Assembly (NCBI RefSeq): GCF_013373865.1
Contig: NC_050470.1
Span: 29,247,585 to 29,311,584 of the forward strand
Origin: Monomorium pharaonis
Taxonomy: Eukaryota > Arthropoda > Insecta > Hymenoptera > Formicidae
Reading direction: 5' to 3'
DNA: 64,000 nt
In this document: in pieces, positions 1-12,871 of the stretch
Numbering within the stretch: the stretch's first letter is position 1
Layout: every line of letters begins with the position of its first letter
Translations under genes and position numbers: made by a program
The notes under the pieces: generated by a model
The model's input: only the letters and a program-made list of their open reading frames with translations
The model's database searches: none
What the model was told of the DNA's origin: nothing

Positions 1-3
1 TAC

Positions 4-2352
4 CTAACGCAACTCGACACATCTTTGGATCGCGATTCTTCAAATGGGATAGGCACATAGCTAAAAAGTAATGCCAATTTTGCAAAAAGAACGTCTTCTG
101 ACTAACGCAAAGCAAGCAAGTTACTAATGGAAAAAGCGCCAGTCTATGCTTAGACTTTGTACACATATCCAGCGTTGTTGAATACAGCATTTCCACAAAA
201 TTTTTCAGACACGGTACATTTACTTCGTTTTTCACAGCCTAGAGAATATAAATTACAGATAATTATAGCATTATTTAGTGATGCATAAATTACAATTTGC
301 AATCTAGACACTTACAGCGGCAACGGGGACGAGTATTTCAACAAAAAGACCAGCTAAGGCATGCTTAACATCTTTATCTTTCACTTCCAAAAAATATTGA
401 GCACATTCCTGCATAAATTGAAACGATGCTTCAAATTCTTCTATTGGTACCATCTGAAAATTCATACATATGCAAAATACAAAATAATATACATATGAAA
501 TATTATATCAACAGAATATGACAATTACTTTAACCCGGAAAAACTTCATTCCCATTAACAAAGAAATAATACTCTGTGTAGTATGAGGACCTGGCTCTTT
601 AGCTCGCAAATCTTTTAGTTCTACCATAAATCGTTTTCTCACTGACATAAATCTAGACTGCGCCAAAACCCCTATCACTTCGGCATAAAGATCAGCAATA
701 ATGTGAATATTAGCTGCATTTGGTTCGTTTTGTATGCTAAAAGAAATATGTAAATATTAATTAAATTTTATTCACGCCTTTTTTCCATTATTTTTATTAT
801 AATGTATTATAATGTATTTTTACCCTTCTCTATATTTAAAATGTTTAAAAGCAATATTTTCTATATATGTCACTAAGTCCTCGTGTCCAGGATGAAATGG
901 TAATTGACGTAAAACCTCTATCAGCATTAAACAAAATATAAATTCAACAGCAAGATCTCTACGTTCTTGCAAGAGATCTGCTTCGCTTCTTTCTACCGTT
1001 TCTACGCTTCCTGATACTATTGTATACATAATACTGAAATAATACATTTGTGTTATTAATATTTATGAATTTACTGCTAGATATATTAATTATCTTGTTT
1101 ATTTATTACCTTTTTCCTTTTTGGTCTTCCTTTCCAGGCGCAGGCTTTTTTTGATCACCACCTTGGTCAATAAGCTGACGTTCGTACCAATTAAAAAGGG
1201 CTTTCAATATTGATGGTAAGCAATGTTCAGCGACGGAACCGAAAGCAGACAACAATTGATCAAATTGTAGATCTTCTCCTCTTTGCAATACTTTTGATAG
1301 TTGTTTTTCCTAAAAATAATACATTCAAACAATGTTGTCGTAACAATAATCGCTTTAATAATCACTTACGTGTTCCGTCATAACAGCCTCCATTTTTTTC
1401 TCTGCCTGCGAGGTGAATTCCGCAAAGAGAATGCGCATTACGTACTCTCCTGGTCTTAGATCCATATCTCCTATCTGTTGTGGCTTTACTGTCTCTTTTT
1501 GAGCACCCCAAGGCAACACCACAGTTATCGCGCTGACTCTACTTGAACTCGACTCTAACAAAAAACGATATAAGTTTATATCATGTATTTCAATATTATT
1601 ATTAGAATTTGCAAACTTACCATTACCGGACACCGAGGTACTGGCAGTATAAATACTGACAGCATCACTGCTTTCTCCCTGCGTAGCTCCATGGACTGTA
1701 AGGAGCTCTTGCATAGGTTCAAGAGCAGCCTGAGATGTCAATTCCACTACTCCCTCGTGCAATCCATCATTATGTGTTGCTCTTGGTTCTAAGGCTTCTA
1801 TAAAAGCACAATATAAATATTTAATTTTTATTCCATTTGAGTACATTTCTACTAATAAATGTTCAACTATTAAACTTTTTGTACACACATAAGCTCTGGC
1901 ACACCGTGACATAAAGAATATACCAAATTCTCTTAATTTTGTCTTTCAACATAAATCTTATTAAACTGTTAAATATTTTATCTGATTATATATATCAACA
2001 TTTGTTAAATGATAAAATAAATCAAAGATTTTTCTATGTTTTCAATTAAATATAATAGAGGAAACAAAATGAAGCCCTACTCTATCCTATAATAGATATC
2101 TATAATGAATACTAACTCAATTATACCAAACCTGGAGTATTTAACATTATACAGTTATACTCTAAAAAATATATACAAATCATTAATAAAACAAAGACTT
2201 ACCAGTCTGGGGCTCGTTTCCTGCATTTGGTTGAGTCTCTGTGCCTACGACAGAAATCCAAACTTATTAATTCCTAAATTTAATGTCGTATAAAACTTGA
2301 ATAACCAACCTTCAGTCATGTTGCTGACTTTTGTCTCCTCTTTAGGCAACAT
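4..2352 (-). CDS. fry: Furry (Fry) protein, N-terminal part, truncated by the window edge
   Basis: Nine consecutive coding exons on the minus strand join in phase: 2352-2310, 2244-2203, 1797-1621, 1554-1370, 1309-1110, 1033-824, 736-529, 453-316 and 238-4, each with GT-AG borders. They encode about 479 residues, and the last exon ends at a GTA donor on the window edge, so most of this very large protein lies outside. The body matches the conserved Fry N-terminal region: LRPGEYVMRILFAEFTSQAE, QRGEDLQFDQLLSAFGSVAE, ERRDLAVEFIFCLMLIEVLR, AFKHFKYREG, KDKDVKHALAGLFVEILVPV and VKNEVNVPCL. Fry proteins are HEAT/Armadillo-like scaffolds that activate NDR/Tricornered kinases and control polarised growth and dendrite patterning. 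The start at 2352 (MLPKEETKVSNMTEG) is the first in-frame ATG of the 5' exon. A second ATG lies 11 codons in. The segment up to about residue 87 is not conserved and may be alternatively spliced. Confidence 0.93.
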
Positions 2353-3400
2353 TTATATCCTGGATATCATTATGATGCAGCTACATCTGCAATAATTAAA
2401 CAATTTATCAATATCACTGTCATAAAAATTTGACAGAACATTGATTCCACAATACACTACACAGAAATTAATTCCTTTCATAAAAATGAAACAAAAGAAC
2501 CAATTTTGCACAACTCATCATCAAATTTATAATATTCTTCAAGTAAATAAAATACACCTAATCTAATGGATAAATGTATATACTTGAGTATATACATGGG
2601 TACTGTGACATGAATGTGTTTAGTTAAATCAAATAAACCGAACGATGGAAATCCCTAATTGGAGCAGTAGCGGTTTGTAGACCGTGTAACGTGACGTCTA
2701 AATGCAATGATCAGATTAGAGAGGCAACGCACTGCGCAAACTATATCCCGGCTAATTACGCAGATCGTCCGTTTTTAATTAATGCGCAAAGACGAAGACC
2801 GTGCGAAGAGTACCGTGTGCATACATACCTGGGGGTACATTACTCCGGCGCGGATTATTAGCAGCGACGAACGGGAGAATCGAGGAGGGACGGCCACGCA
2901 CTGTCAGCCGATCGCTCCGAACGTGGCTCGCCGCCGACCACCGATGAAGACGGGACACGCCGTCGTGGAGGACGCGCCTCAACACATTGGCATCACCTGG
3001 ATTCCTGGATATTCCGGCTCGATCTCCGGCGCGTAATATCTCTCCGTATCAACGCCACCTCTCTCACGCTCCTTTCGTCCAGCCTGCCACGGAGTTTACA
3101 CTTCTATCTCTTTTTTTCGTGTTTTTCTTTGTTCTATCGTTCGCTGATCGTTCGTCTATTAGCGCGCTACCACTAGATAGCGTTGAATTCGCGTTCTAGC
3201 GCCTGTGTACCAACGGAGCTTCTCGCGCCCTGACGATTTGAACAGCGCGGGTGGGAAAATCGAATGACGTGCAGAGCCGCTAAATTAAATATAAATTGAC
3301 GGAATCGTCTGGAAAATGGGATGCGGCTTTTCCTGAGAAAATTCTTGCCGTTGAAACGCAATCGTATTACGACGAACGTGTAACCTGCGATTTATGGATA
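2353..3400. promoter_or_regulatory. Probable fry leader and promoter region
   Basis: The first 250 bases upstream of the fry start are AT-rich, consistent with a 5' leader or intron. From about 2690 to 3290 the composition becomes CpG-rich, as at the other promoters in this window. No TATA box or clear first noncoding exon could be fixed. The short open frames here on both strands are composition artefacts. Confidence 0.35.
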
Positions 3401-4610
3401 TATGTGTCACTTGAAAATCGTCCCGCTAACGTTATATTATGATGCAGAGATCTCACATGTATATCACTGATAAAGGATATATAATAATCACTTTTATATA
3501 GTCGTAAAATTTATTCTATCAAAACATGTAAAATTGTTGAATGTCTCGAGTAACAAGTCCAGCAAAGAGTGCAGATGTGCGCTAAAAACGGTACTGAACG
3601 CTGGCACGTCACACACGCTTATATAGTGCGGATTATTTTTATGTTAAATGCACGCGAATATAAGTTCAAATAACGACTGTTTTCCGCAAAACGTAGTCTT
3701 TCTTAGTTGTATCCAAGTAGAACGACAACCAATAGTAACATCAATATTTTTACTTGGTGTTTACTGAGGAATCACAGTAACGTAAAAATAAATTATAATT
3801 GATCAAAAAATGATTTTGGATAATCATTTTGGAATTATCTTGGTTTTCATTTTTATATCATGAGTCATTTTGATATTACAATGACTTTTGTTCTGCTTGG
3901 ATATCTTTTTACGTATACAAAAATGAATAAACATATATCCTATGTGTCGGCGCTATAATCGACTGCAACACGCCTGCAGAGTCCTCCGTGTCCGTGACTG
4001 GTGCACGAAATATCTCGACATTACATAAAGAATCGTTGCATTTGCATATTTAGATACCGCACGCATATACATTCCGATTATCAGGGACAGCCAACAACCA
4101 ATCGCAACCGCATGTCTGATCGCAAACTAATTTTTCTAAATGCGCTCTCTTAAATTCACAACGTCCATGTGATCTTGATACTCGCGCGATGATAACGATA
4201 ATCGTTCTGTCAAAATAAATGAAATTTTTAAAAATTATATATTTTTTATAATCAATCAAATGGCTATTAATTTGAGACTATTATAATTAATTAAGATCTA
4301 GCGGATTCGTTCGCTTCTGCTGCGTAGTTAATTTTATCAATTCGATTTCTGTGGCTTACGTAATGTAGCTACAAAAAATATTTTGAGCGAGGCGCGACAA
4401 CGATAAATCACGGCGGTATTGTGCGCGCGTCTATAGATCGTTTCAAAAAGAAGCAAAGCGAATGCGTGTCGTTCCCGGTGTCAAAGTTCACGATGACAAC
4501 GTAGTCGATTTTTTTTTCTTGTCCCTCTTTCCTCGTCCGTCGACGTTACGTCACTGTCACATGTCAGCGTCCAGCGAGACTCCTCCGCGTTGAACCTCGA
4601 GCTCGCGATC

Positions 4611-4657
4611 ATGACGAACGTGAGAAAAAACGACGAGCTTCACTTCTCCGACGTCAG
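4611..4657 (+). other. Unassigned candidate first exon
   Basis: An ATG opens 15 codons plus two bases and runs directly into CAG|GTACGT, a good splice donor, inside a CpG-rich block. The peptide would start MTNVRKNDELHFSDV. The exon ends in phase 2, whereas translocase exon 1 ends in phase 1, so it cannot substitute for that exon. No downstream partner was found. It may be an unrelated transcript or chance. Confidence 0.2.
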
Positions 4658-5412
4658 GTACGTCGGAGACGTTTTAAAGCCACTTCCGAGTCGGGGAGTC
4701 ACTCTCTCGAGCGATGATCGTTACGCGGTCGATCGCGGGTGGCAGGCGGTTTAACACGTCAAGGCCGCCGCTACTTAATCTAATACGCGACACTCGAGTC
4801 CCCGTCGGGGCATCTGATCTTCCCGGCGTACCCGAGTCTATCAGAGATAAGCGCGGCCAAGCGCGTTACGTCGTCCGCATTCCTCGAACTATGCACGGCC
4901 TGGCGCTGATATACTTTTACCGTCAATGATTCGTCAACGATACCGTCTCTTATCACACGACTTCCTCGTCAGCTTTTCGATCCTATCGAGGCCTATCGAA
5001 GATCTTTATCGGATGCACGGGAAGTGCGTTTCAAGAGGCTTCTTAGGAATTTCTGATTGCAAATGAATGAACTCTGCAGCTTCGCTGCTCCGAAGTTATC
5101 GATAACGACGAATGATGTCCCTGCGACTGACACGAACTGTTAGACTCTTCGTATTGGAAATATTTTCAGTAGAACGCGTTAGTCCGAGTTCCAATCAGTC
5201 GGTTTCGAAAAGATACATCAAAACAAATACACGTCATTCTAACCGTTGTCATTCTTATGTAAAAGTGTCTCAGACTTCTGTCAACGCGAATTCAAGTCAA
5301 GGCCGTTAAACAGTAATTTAAAATATTCTGAGAAGTAAAAGTTGTCAACTTTTCCAAACGTACGTTTCGTTTTCGTAATGATGATCTTCAATTATTTGTG
5401 TACTTCAGGTCT

Positions 5413-5530
5413 GTTTGCATCGACGCAGCTAATTAAACTCGGTCTAACTTACTTTCCATCTTCTTTTAATTCTTGGGACTGGAAAAAGAAAGTAAATTAA
5501 ACCGAATGTAATTAGTTACGCTAGTGCAAA
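5413..5530. repeat. Imperfect hairpin, about 44-bp arms
   Basis: Arms 5413-5456 and 5487-5530 are inverted copies with about 80-85% identity by eye (TTTGCATCGACGC against TTTGCACTAGCGT reversed, then CTAATTA, TCGGT, TTACTTTC). The loop is about 30 bases. Weaker pairing continues a few bases outward. It could be a decayed MITE or a pre-miRNA-like foldback. The sequence alone does not decide. Confidence 0.55.
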
Positions 5531-6780
5531 GAGGCCCAAGTTAAATATAAAGAATAATACATATATATGTATATACAGTATGACTTACATCATATGTAAT
5601 ACTATGTATGTCTCTCTCAGACCAATAAAGATTAATTTTAATTTCTACTTTACTTACTTTTTATCTTTTCCTACTTAAAATACTCATACAAAAATAAAGA
5701 GTAAGTCAAACAAAGATTAAAGTTAATCTATATTGATAGAAATAAACATAGATGCGTTCCAGCATTTACGTACTTAAGTTAACAATTTTTTTTCTCAATA
5801 TAAGATATACGTATACAGTAAGACTAGAATATTTTAAATGTAATTTTCTTCTTTATTCGTAATTTTTATTTTATCTCTTTGTTGCCCACGTTTTCTAAGC
5901 AATTTCTATTTCACAGACATATAATTCCGTGAGTTTTCCGAACTTAATTTGAATATTGTTATCGGCAATGTAACTCAAAACGAAAATTTATAACGGATAT
6001 GATAAGCACATGTATAGTATTCGCTTAGCAACCACTATTATGTTTTCATTCTGTTCTTTGTTGCCAGAACGTGGTGCTTATTCTTCGATGAATACTTACC
6101 TATTTGACGTTAAATCGAAAATGGATATAAATGTTTCAAATTTGCGGTAGGATATCGAAAAGATTATAACGCTTAATAAAAAACAATATAAAATAATATC
6201 CTAAGCGCAGGCATAAGTAAAAAAGACGTTACTTAATTTGCAGTTATTTTCAGTCGGGCTAATTTTATTTTAAACCTCGTGTGCAAAAATTTTCTCTACC
6301 GTCGAAAAACTCGAAGTTTAAGTATTAGCAAGTCGCAACCAATAAGACTTCTCCTGATCTCTCTCAACAATTTCAAGCCGGAAGTAAAGTCGACCTTGAA
6401 ATCATCAAGAGCGAGTAAATCTCGAGCACCGCGCGTCCCTCTTAAAATTCTCCCACAAGGACAATGTCAAGTATAAATCGAATCGTATCAAGGTGCCGTA
6501 TTCGAATCGGATCCAAGCTGATCCGACCCGGAGTCGAAAGGTCAAAGTAGACGTGCTTGTCGTGATTCCCCGACGCACACGCGGGAAGATCGATCGCTGT
6601 CGGTGGCATGCGCGCTCGCGCACACTTGCTCACATCAGCACGATAATTTAACGCCTGGTATCGATGTGAGCGTATGTGAACGAGCGCGTGTACGGACGAG
6701 CGACAGCTGATTTTAGCACTTTGCGACTCCACGCGCACGCTCGCGCGCGTGACGCGTGCTCATCTCTTCGTGTCTCTAAT

Positions 6781-6821
6781 TTCTTTCTCTCTCTCTCGCT
6801 CTCTCTCTCTTTCTTTCTCTC
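6781..6821 (+). repeat. CT-rich microsatellite
   Basis: Interrupted (CT)n/(TTTC)n tract ending CGCAG and followed by TATAAATA a few bases later. The tract resembles a polypyrimidine run before a splice acceptor, but no coding exon follows. Confidence 0.8.
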
Positions 6822-7480
6822 GCAGGTGTATAAATATACTTTGCTTTTAACGTTACTCCATTGAACTTCCCTGGCGCGGATTCTCCGCGAGACGCGGTGG
6901 GCCGTAAGCCAGGGTTACGCAAGCAATGCGCCCCGTTGACCTCTTTCCTCGGGGGAGAATTGACCTTGCGAGTCTTTTGCTCTTGACAAGGAGCACGAGG
7001 GAACCCTGAAGTTGGCCGCGAACACCCGCCACCCGAGGCGTAACCGAGACGGAATTTTGTCCATCCGCGACTATACGTCAACAACGATAGAAAGAACGGT
7101 GAAAATCCTCAAATTTTCCTTGCTAATTAATACTCTGTAAAAAATTGTATATAATTGTTATAACAATTACTGTATTTTTAGTTTAGCAAAGAAAAAATTT
7201 GTAGGATTGCCAATGTGTTATACAGAATGTTAACATTGAGTATTACATTAAGTTGTAATTTATTTAATAAACGTTCAAATAAAATTTCAATTATATTCAG
7301 ATAATGATAAATAAATCCTTTTCTGTAATAAATTAACAAATTACAGATTTATTATACTTGAAATGATTTAAATTTCTCGTTCCAATAATTCCGCAACACT
7401 TGCAGTCTTCATGAATCGTTACGGAGATCAATTTTACTCGTTATATTTACAAATCAGAATATACGAAATTCCCCGTTAAA

Positions 7481-8128
7481 CATTCCATTTCACTTCAGGG
7501 TCATGCGGCAAGCATTTCCAATTCGCACGTTCCCCATCGAACGTAACAGTCGAACGACTGTCCTTTATCTCGCGCATGTCTGTTCCCGCCATTCGCGTTC
7601 GCAATTTCAAACGCGCGATCGCGGGCGGCGATAGGTCTGCTGCGATCGGACGTGACGTCGCCGCGGCGCGAAACGTGGCCATTTTCGAACGCGGAAGATC
7701 GAAAATTGAGCGGCGATCGCACAGGGTGATCGAGACCGCGACGGTCGGTCGTCGAGGGTGAAGGGTCACCGAATACCGGACGGAAGCGCGGTCTCGGGCC
7801 GCGGTATCGCGGGCGACGTATCCCCCACGATCCCCGTCGTGTCCCGTCGGCGGACGGTCGCGGCGTGGAACGACGACGCGGCACGGCTCGGCGCGGCGAC
7901 GTCGTTCCGTTCGTGGCTGCGCGTAGTGGCACACGTGACCTGCGCGGCTATTCTTAGTCGCAGGAGGAGGTAGCGCGAGGCGACGAGCGTACGGTTCCTC
8001 GGCCATTCGTCGTCCGGCGCGCGTCCGAGGTACTTGGACCATCGAAGGGAGTCGCTCCTCTCTCGCTTTCTCCTTTACGTTACCCACACACATACACACG
8101 CGCGCGCACCCAACCAACCTACATCACG
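7481..8128 (+). promoter_or_regulatory. CpG-rich promoter and 5' leader of the ADP/ATP translocase gene
   Basis: A strongly CpG-rich block begins about 7500 and runs up to the translocase ATG at 8129. It includes a (CA)n/(CG)n run just before the start codon (about 8086-8108). No TATA box is apparent, as expected for a broad housekeeping promoter. Long open frames on both strands here come from the composition. Confidence 0.5.
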
Positions 8129-11100
8129 ATGTCTGGACTCGCGGATCCCGTGGCATTCGCCAAGGATTTCATCGCCGGCGGTGTGGCCGCGGCAATCTCC
8201 AAGACCGCCGTCGCGCCCATCGAGCGCGTCAAATTGTTGCTGCAGGTACAGCACATCTCCAAGCAGATCTCCGAGGAAAAGCGTTACAAGGGTAAGTGCC
8301 GAAGTCCGGTCCTCTTTACTCCCCCCCCCCCTCCCCCCTTTCCCGGACTTTTCCTCCGTCCGGTCTACTTTGCTCTCCCTCGTTCTTTCTAGAATTTTAA
8401 AGTGTGCGCGAAGTTCGGCCGCCACATCACGCGCCCGCGATGTCGCGTCAAGGACGGACGCGACCGCGATTCGTTCGGAAATCGAGGGAAAGAGCTCTCT
8501 CCCGATTAAGTATTACCGTTAACGCGCTAGTATCGCGGCGAGGCAAGGCAAAGTGACGCGCGAACGGAAGTTTCGAGCGTGCACGACGGTACCCGCGGAA
8601 ACATGTGACAGTAGCCAAGTAGTATCGAACGTGCCATTGTTACACGGTGTGCGCGAACACGGGCCGCTTCGGGACGCGGCTGAGGTGAAGAGAAAGAGAG
8701 AAAAAGACATGGCCGTTATGTAATGGTGCCGTGCGCCGTGCACGACGTCCGCGACGTCGCGCGTGCTCCTCGCGCACGCGAGCGACGCGGAACGCGAGAG
8801 AGAGAGAGAGCTCGGGGAGTGTGTGCGCGCGCGCGCGCGCGCGCATACACGCGCCAGAGACGAATTTCGCATTGCGTTTATGTAATGAAGGTCGGGCCCG
8901 CGCGGTTTTGGCGGTCTTACATAACTCCGGGATCCGCGGCGCGAATCCTCTCGCACGCGACGGACGGCCCGGCTTCCTCCGCGACTCGACGAGAGGATCG
9001 ATATTCCGTCGGAACGACTTGCCGTCCGCCCGAGCCAGATGGCAGCGCGTGGCTTCTCCACCGTTGAGAGAGAAGAGAGAGAGAAAGAGAGGTAGAGAGC
9101 GTCGATCGATGACGATGCGACGGTCCAACATGGCCGCCCTTTCGTCCGGCCACGAGACCGAATTCCTCTCTACCTCCTACTTCCACGCGTCACCAATTCC
9201 CCCGCTGTTCTTTTCCATTCAGTTCCCTCTCGCTCTGATTCATCCGCGCGCGAAGACGAGCGAGCGAGCGAGCTGACGATTTCCCCGCTCTCGACGCGAC
9301 GCTCTGAAAAAATGTCATTGCCCGTATACACTTGGGGAATTCAATGGGTACATGCGCTCGTTCCTTCAGTCTCGTGCTCGATTGTCGAGTCACGTTGCTC
9401 GCGACACGATGCGATAATGAGCGATATCTCGCAAATATCTTATCGCTTTTACCGTAATCAACTTCAGCAATTGTACGTAATATACTTGCCTCGTCACATT
9501 AGATTAGGGCAAAGTTTGTCAGAGGACTCAATGCGTTTAGACGATAGTATAATCAGGAAGATACTCTGCCATTTAAATATTTATTCACTGTCATTCGATT
9601 GTTCTATGCATTCTAGAACGTTCCAAACTTTGTACCGTTGCACCTCTGTTGATTCTCGCATTATGGTCCGTGGATTATTTCAGCTCTGTTAACATTAAAA
9701 CTCTGTAATTTCATAAAACATCTTTCACTTTTGGGTTAAAATTATAAATATTTAGCTCTGTAGTTAGACGTTATGTACGTTCGTATGTTCGTATATTATT
9801 TCTTGTTAACAGAAAATTAATTGAATGTAAGTCACATAATGTAATCACATAAGATTTTTAATGTCAATTTTATGTATAATTATTTTTATTTTGCCTAACT
9901 AAATTGCGTATACTTCCACTTTATTCGTAACCTGAAATGTTAAATTAATGTACGAAAAATATTGTCAAAATTGTAAATTTGCATTGTACAAATTCTTCCA
10001 GGTATGGTCGATTGTTTCGTTCGTATCCCACGTGAGCAAGGATTCCTCAGTTACTGGCGCGGTAACTTCGCCAACGTTATCAGATACTTCCCAACGCAAG
10101 CCTTGAACTTTGCCTTCAAGGACAAGTACAAGCAGGTTTTCCTTGGTGGTGTTGACAAGAATACTCAGTTTACACGTTATTTCCTTGGAAATCTCGCATC
10201 TGGTGGTGCTGCTGGAGCCACGTCCCTGTGCTTTGTCTACCCACTTGACTTTGCCAGAACTAGGTAAATTGCTTGGAGCATTACACATTGTCCATGTGTT
10301 AATAATAGAAATAAATTTTACTCCTACGATAATGGTAGAAATTATATCTATGCATTTATGACAATAATTGCATTTAATTAACAAACAATTAGTAATTATA
10401 ATTACATTCAATTTATTCTCATTTGTATACCTTTTCATATGTATTTTTATCTAAATTTGTGATTGATTAAATTGTGATTGTATAGTGAAACAACATAGAT
10501 ATATTTGTAAGAGTGTATTAAATATACAATAAAAAATATTTTCATTGTCACATTAATTTTTCAAAGATTTAAGTATATTAATAAACAAATTATTAAATAA
10601 AATAAATAAAAATAATTTATAATTTATAAAAATTAAATAATATATATAATTAAAGTATAAAATTATTAAAAACAAATAATAATACTATTAAAAATTAAAA
10701 ATCATCTTTTTTCCGATAGGTTGGCTGCCGATGTAGGCAAAGGAGGTACAGAACGTGAGTTCACAGGCTTAGGTAATTGTTTGGTGAAAATCTTCAAAAG
10801 TGACGGTATCGTCGGTCTCTATCGCGGATTCGGTGTATCGGTGCAGGGTATCATCATTTACCGTGCGTCTTACTTCGGTTTCTATGACACTGCCCGTGGT
10901 ATGCTGCCAGACCCCAAAAAGACTCCATTCCTCATTTCATGGGGTATTGCCCAGGTGAGAGAATGATATACATATTTCTATTGTCCAACTTTATGCAAAA
11001 TTTCATTAAATTGTACATTTCACTTATTCGTTTGAATCTGTTGCAGGCCGTAACCACTGTGGCGGGTATTATATCCTATCCCTTCGATACAGTACGTAGG

Positions 11101-11289
11101 CGCATGATGATGCAGTCCGGCCGTGCCAAGAGTGAAATCCTGTACAAAAACACTCTTCACTGCTGGGCCACCATTTACAAGTCTGAAGGTGGCAGTGCCT
11201 TCTTCAAGGGCGCGTTCTCTAACGTTCTGCGTGGTACAGGTGGTGCGCTCGTACTAGTGTTGTATGATGAAATTAAGAACCTTCTTTAA
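8129..11289 (+). CDS. SLC25A4/ANT-like: ADP/ATP translocase (adenine nucleotide carrier)
   Basis: Four exons, 8129-8291, 10002-10263, 10720-10954 and 11047-11289, join in phase to 300 residues, the usual carrier length. The product exchanges cytosolic ADP for matrix ATP across the mitochondrial inner membrane. The three mitochondrial-carrier signatures are visible: PIERVK (residues 30-35), PLDFAR (135-140) and PFDTVR (232-237). The last runs into RRRMMM (237-242), the hallmark of true ADP/ATP carriers. The start is fixed by the MSGLADPVAFAKDFIAGG N terminus typical of insect translocases. Intron 1 is long (1.7 kb), with a CpG-rich first half that may carry regulatory elements, and introns 2 and 3 are short and AT-rich. 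The nearest gene downstream (GOT1B) is convergent. Nothing suggests a pseudogene, since all junctions are canonical and the frame is intact. Confidence 0.97.
8292..10001 (+). other. Intron 1 of the translocase gene, CpG-rich then AT-rich
   Basis: It starts with a G/C-homopolymer-rich stretch, contains a (CG)n run near 8825-8844 and (GA)n patches, and turns AT-rich after about 9680. No conserved coding sequence was found. The open frames of 100-180 codons on both strands at 8500-9280 are CpG-composition artefacts. Confidence 0.5.
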
Positions 11290-12871
11290 AGCGCTAAAAC
11301 GATCCTCGTCTCATTACTTTCACGATCACTGATATCGTCATTAATTATCTACATCATCTTGCGATTTGATAGCAATTCCCATAGACCGACGGATAGAAGA
11401 GACTTTCTGTCGGCAATTATTAACAAATAATTCAGGCTGAGGATGTTTGACGTAGCAGCTCGCAAAGTGCACGAAACTCGGCAAAAATTGTAACAGAAAA
11501 AAGAATAAGCATAGAAGAGAATTTGCTTAACTTATTGCCGGATTCAGTATTTTTCCCGCAGCGGTTGACATTACGTATTTTCGTATTCCATTGTTGTAAA
11601 AACATTGAAGAGGCAAGCACAATCGCGAAAATATCGCGGAACACCTGTTACCTGGATAACGTTCCACACATGCCACGCTGAATAAGTAGACCGGTCGGAA
11701 TATATCAGAGTACTTGAAAGTAACAATTGCCTAGAGAATCAAGTCAGCGCACGCGAAATCATCGCGAGAGAGGAGGACGCGCGACGAAATTTCCATCACG
11801 GCGATGGCGGGGCGCGTAGCCTGGGCCGCCCCTCGCCCTTATTCTCGGCCCGTTGTAGATAATTCATAATTCGTAATTAATAAATCATTTTAATGGTAAT
11901 CAGCCAGTCCGTTGATTTTTGATGGACGATATAATTTAATTTCGCACTCCAGACGACCATGTAAGAGATGATGAAAAGCGTTACTCAGAATGTATGCATC
12001 TAATCTGTTCATGTTAGGATGCATGCAGGGAAAGCAGCAAATCAATAAAAACGATATAAAATTTTATATATTCGAAAATTTTTTTCTTCCCTGAAACATT
12101 AAAAAGAAACTATCAAAGTAAACACTTTTTGTAAATCGTCTCTGGTGTAATAAATTTATCAAATTGTATTTCAGAAATTTAATTATAAATTTAATAAAGT
12201 GATAGAGACTTAATAATTCAAGATTAAATATTTTCATATTTAATATAATTTATAAAAATTTAATATACAATAGTCGGGTATACATTTCTGAATTAATATT
12301 TATAATCGCATATAAGTTTGTCTAAAAATAAAAAAAGAGATTTTATGTAAATTTAATATATTTTTCTTTATAGCAACACGTTATAAATAAGACACATTAA
12401 ACACATCCATTTATTACATTGTTCCAAAACGTTCATTATTTGATCAAGAGAAGGGTACATTTTTGTGACCATTTACTATTCAAAGTATTTAAGTCAAATA
12501 AAATAGCATTTTATATTTATTATTTAAAGTGTTTGAAAAAATACAAAAAAAAACAACTTGAAAGAAATTAATATTTTTACAAAGTTTCTGGAATGTTATA
12601 TTTAATCGAATGTACCCTTGACATAATATATCAATATCTATATATATAAGTTATATGTATACAAATTGATTATACTAATCTTACCGATACTTTCCTACAC
12701 AGATATAACAGAGGTAAATTATTCTTACATTTTTGTACAAAAATTTGACGGCTGATATTCTTAAACAGGAATGAATAGAAAAAGAATATGGAACATGATA
12801 TTTGACTGCTTTATATACAGGTTTCAAGCGGGGAGATGTGGGCGTTTATATATATATTATATGTAATTTTA
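11290..12871. other. Converging 3' ends of the translocase and GOT1B genes
   Basis: This stretch holds the translocase 3' untranslated region, with AATAAA signals at 11879-11884 and 12044-12049, and then the 3' untranslated region of the minus-strand GOT1B gene. It is AT-rich with no further coding sequence recognised. A short GC-rich patch lies at about 11760-11860. Confidence 0.5.

Larger units (their letters stand above)
3401..7480. other. Divergent spacer between fry and the ADP/ATP translocase gene
   Basis: About 4 kb with no coding exon that can be assigned to a known protein. AT-rich stretches (about 3400-4380, 5040-6270 and 7090-7480) alternate with CpG-rich blocks (about 4390-4930 and 6400-7080) that could hold upstream alternative promoters. 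An imperfect hairpin and a CT-rich microsatellite are listed separately. Confidence 0.5.

Noticed and set aside
1355..1912. Continuous 185-codon minus frame in fry
   Set aside because: It reads through introns. Splice sites at 1554/1555, 1620/1621 and 1797/1798 and the phases show three separate exonic or intronic parts.
7476..8117. 213-codon minus-strand open frame upstream of the translocase gene
   Set aside because: It lies in a CpG-rich promoter block. The peptide is Arg/Ala/Pro-rich with no domain, and similar open frames exist on the other strand. Composition explains it.
8519..9276. Several 110-180 codon frames on both strands in translocase intron 1
   Set aside because: GC-rich DNA with few stop codons. 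The peptides are low-complexity and Arg/Ser-rich, with no splice or homology support.
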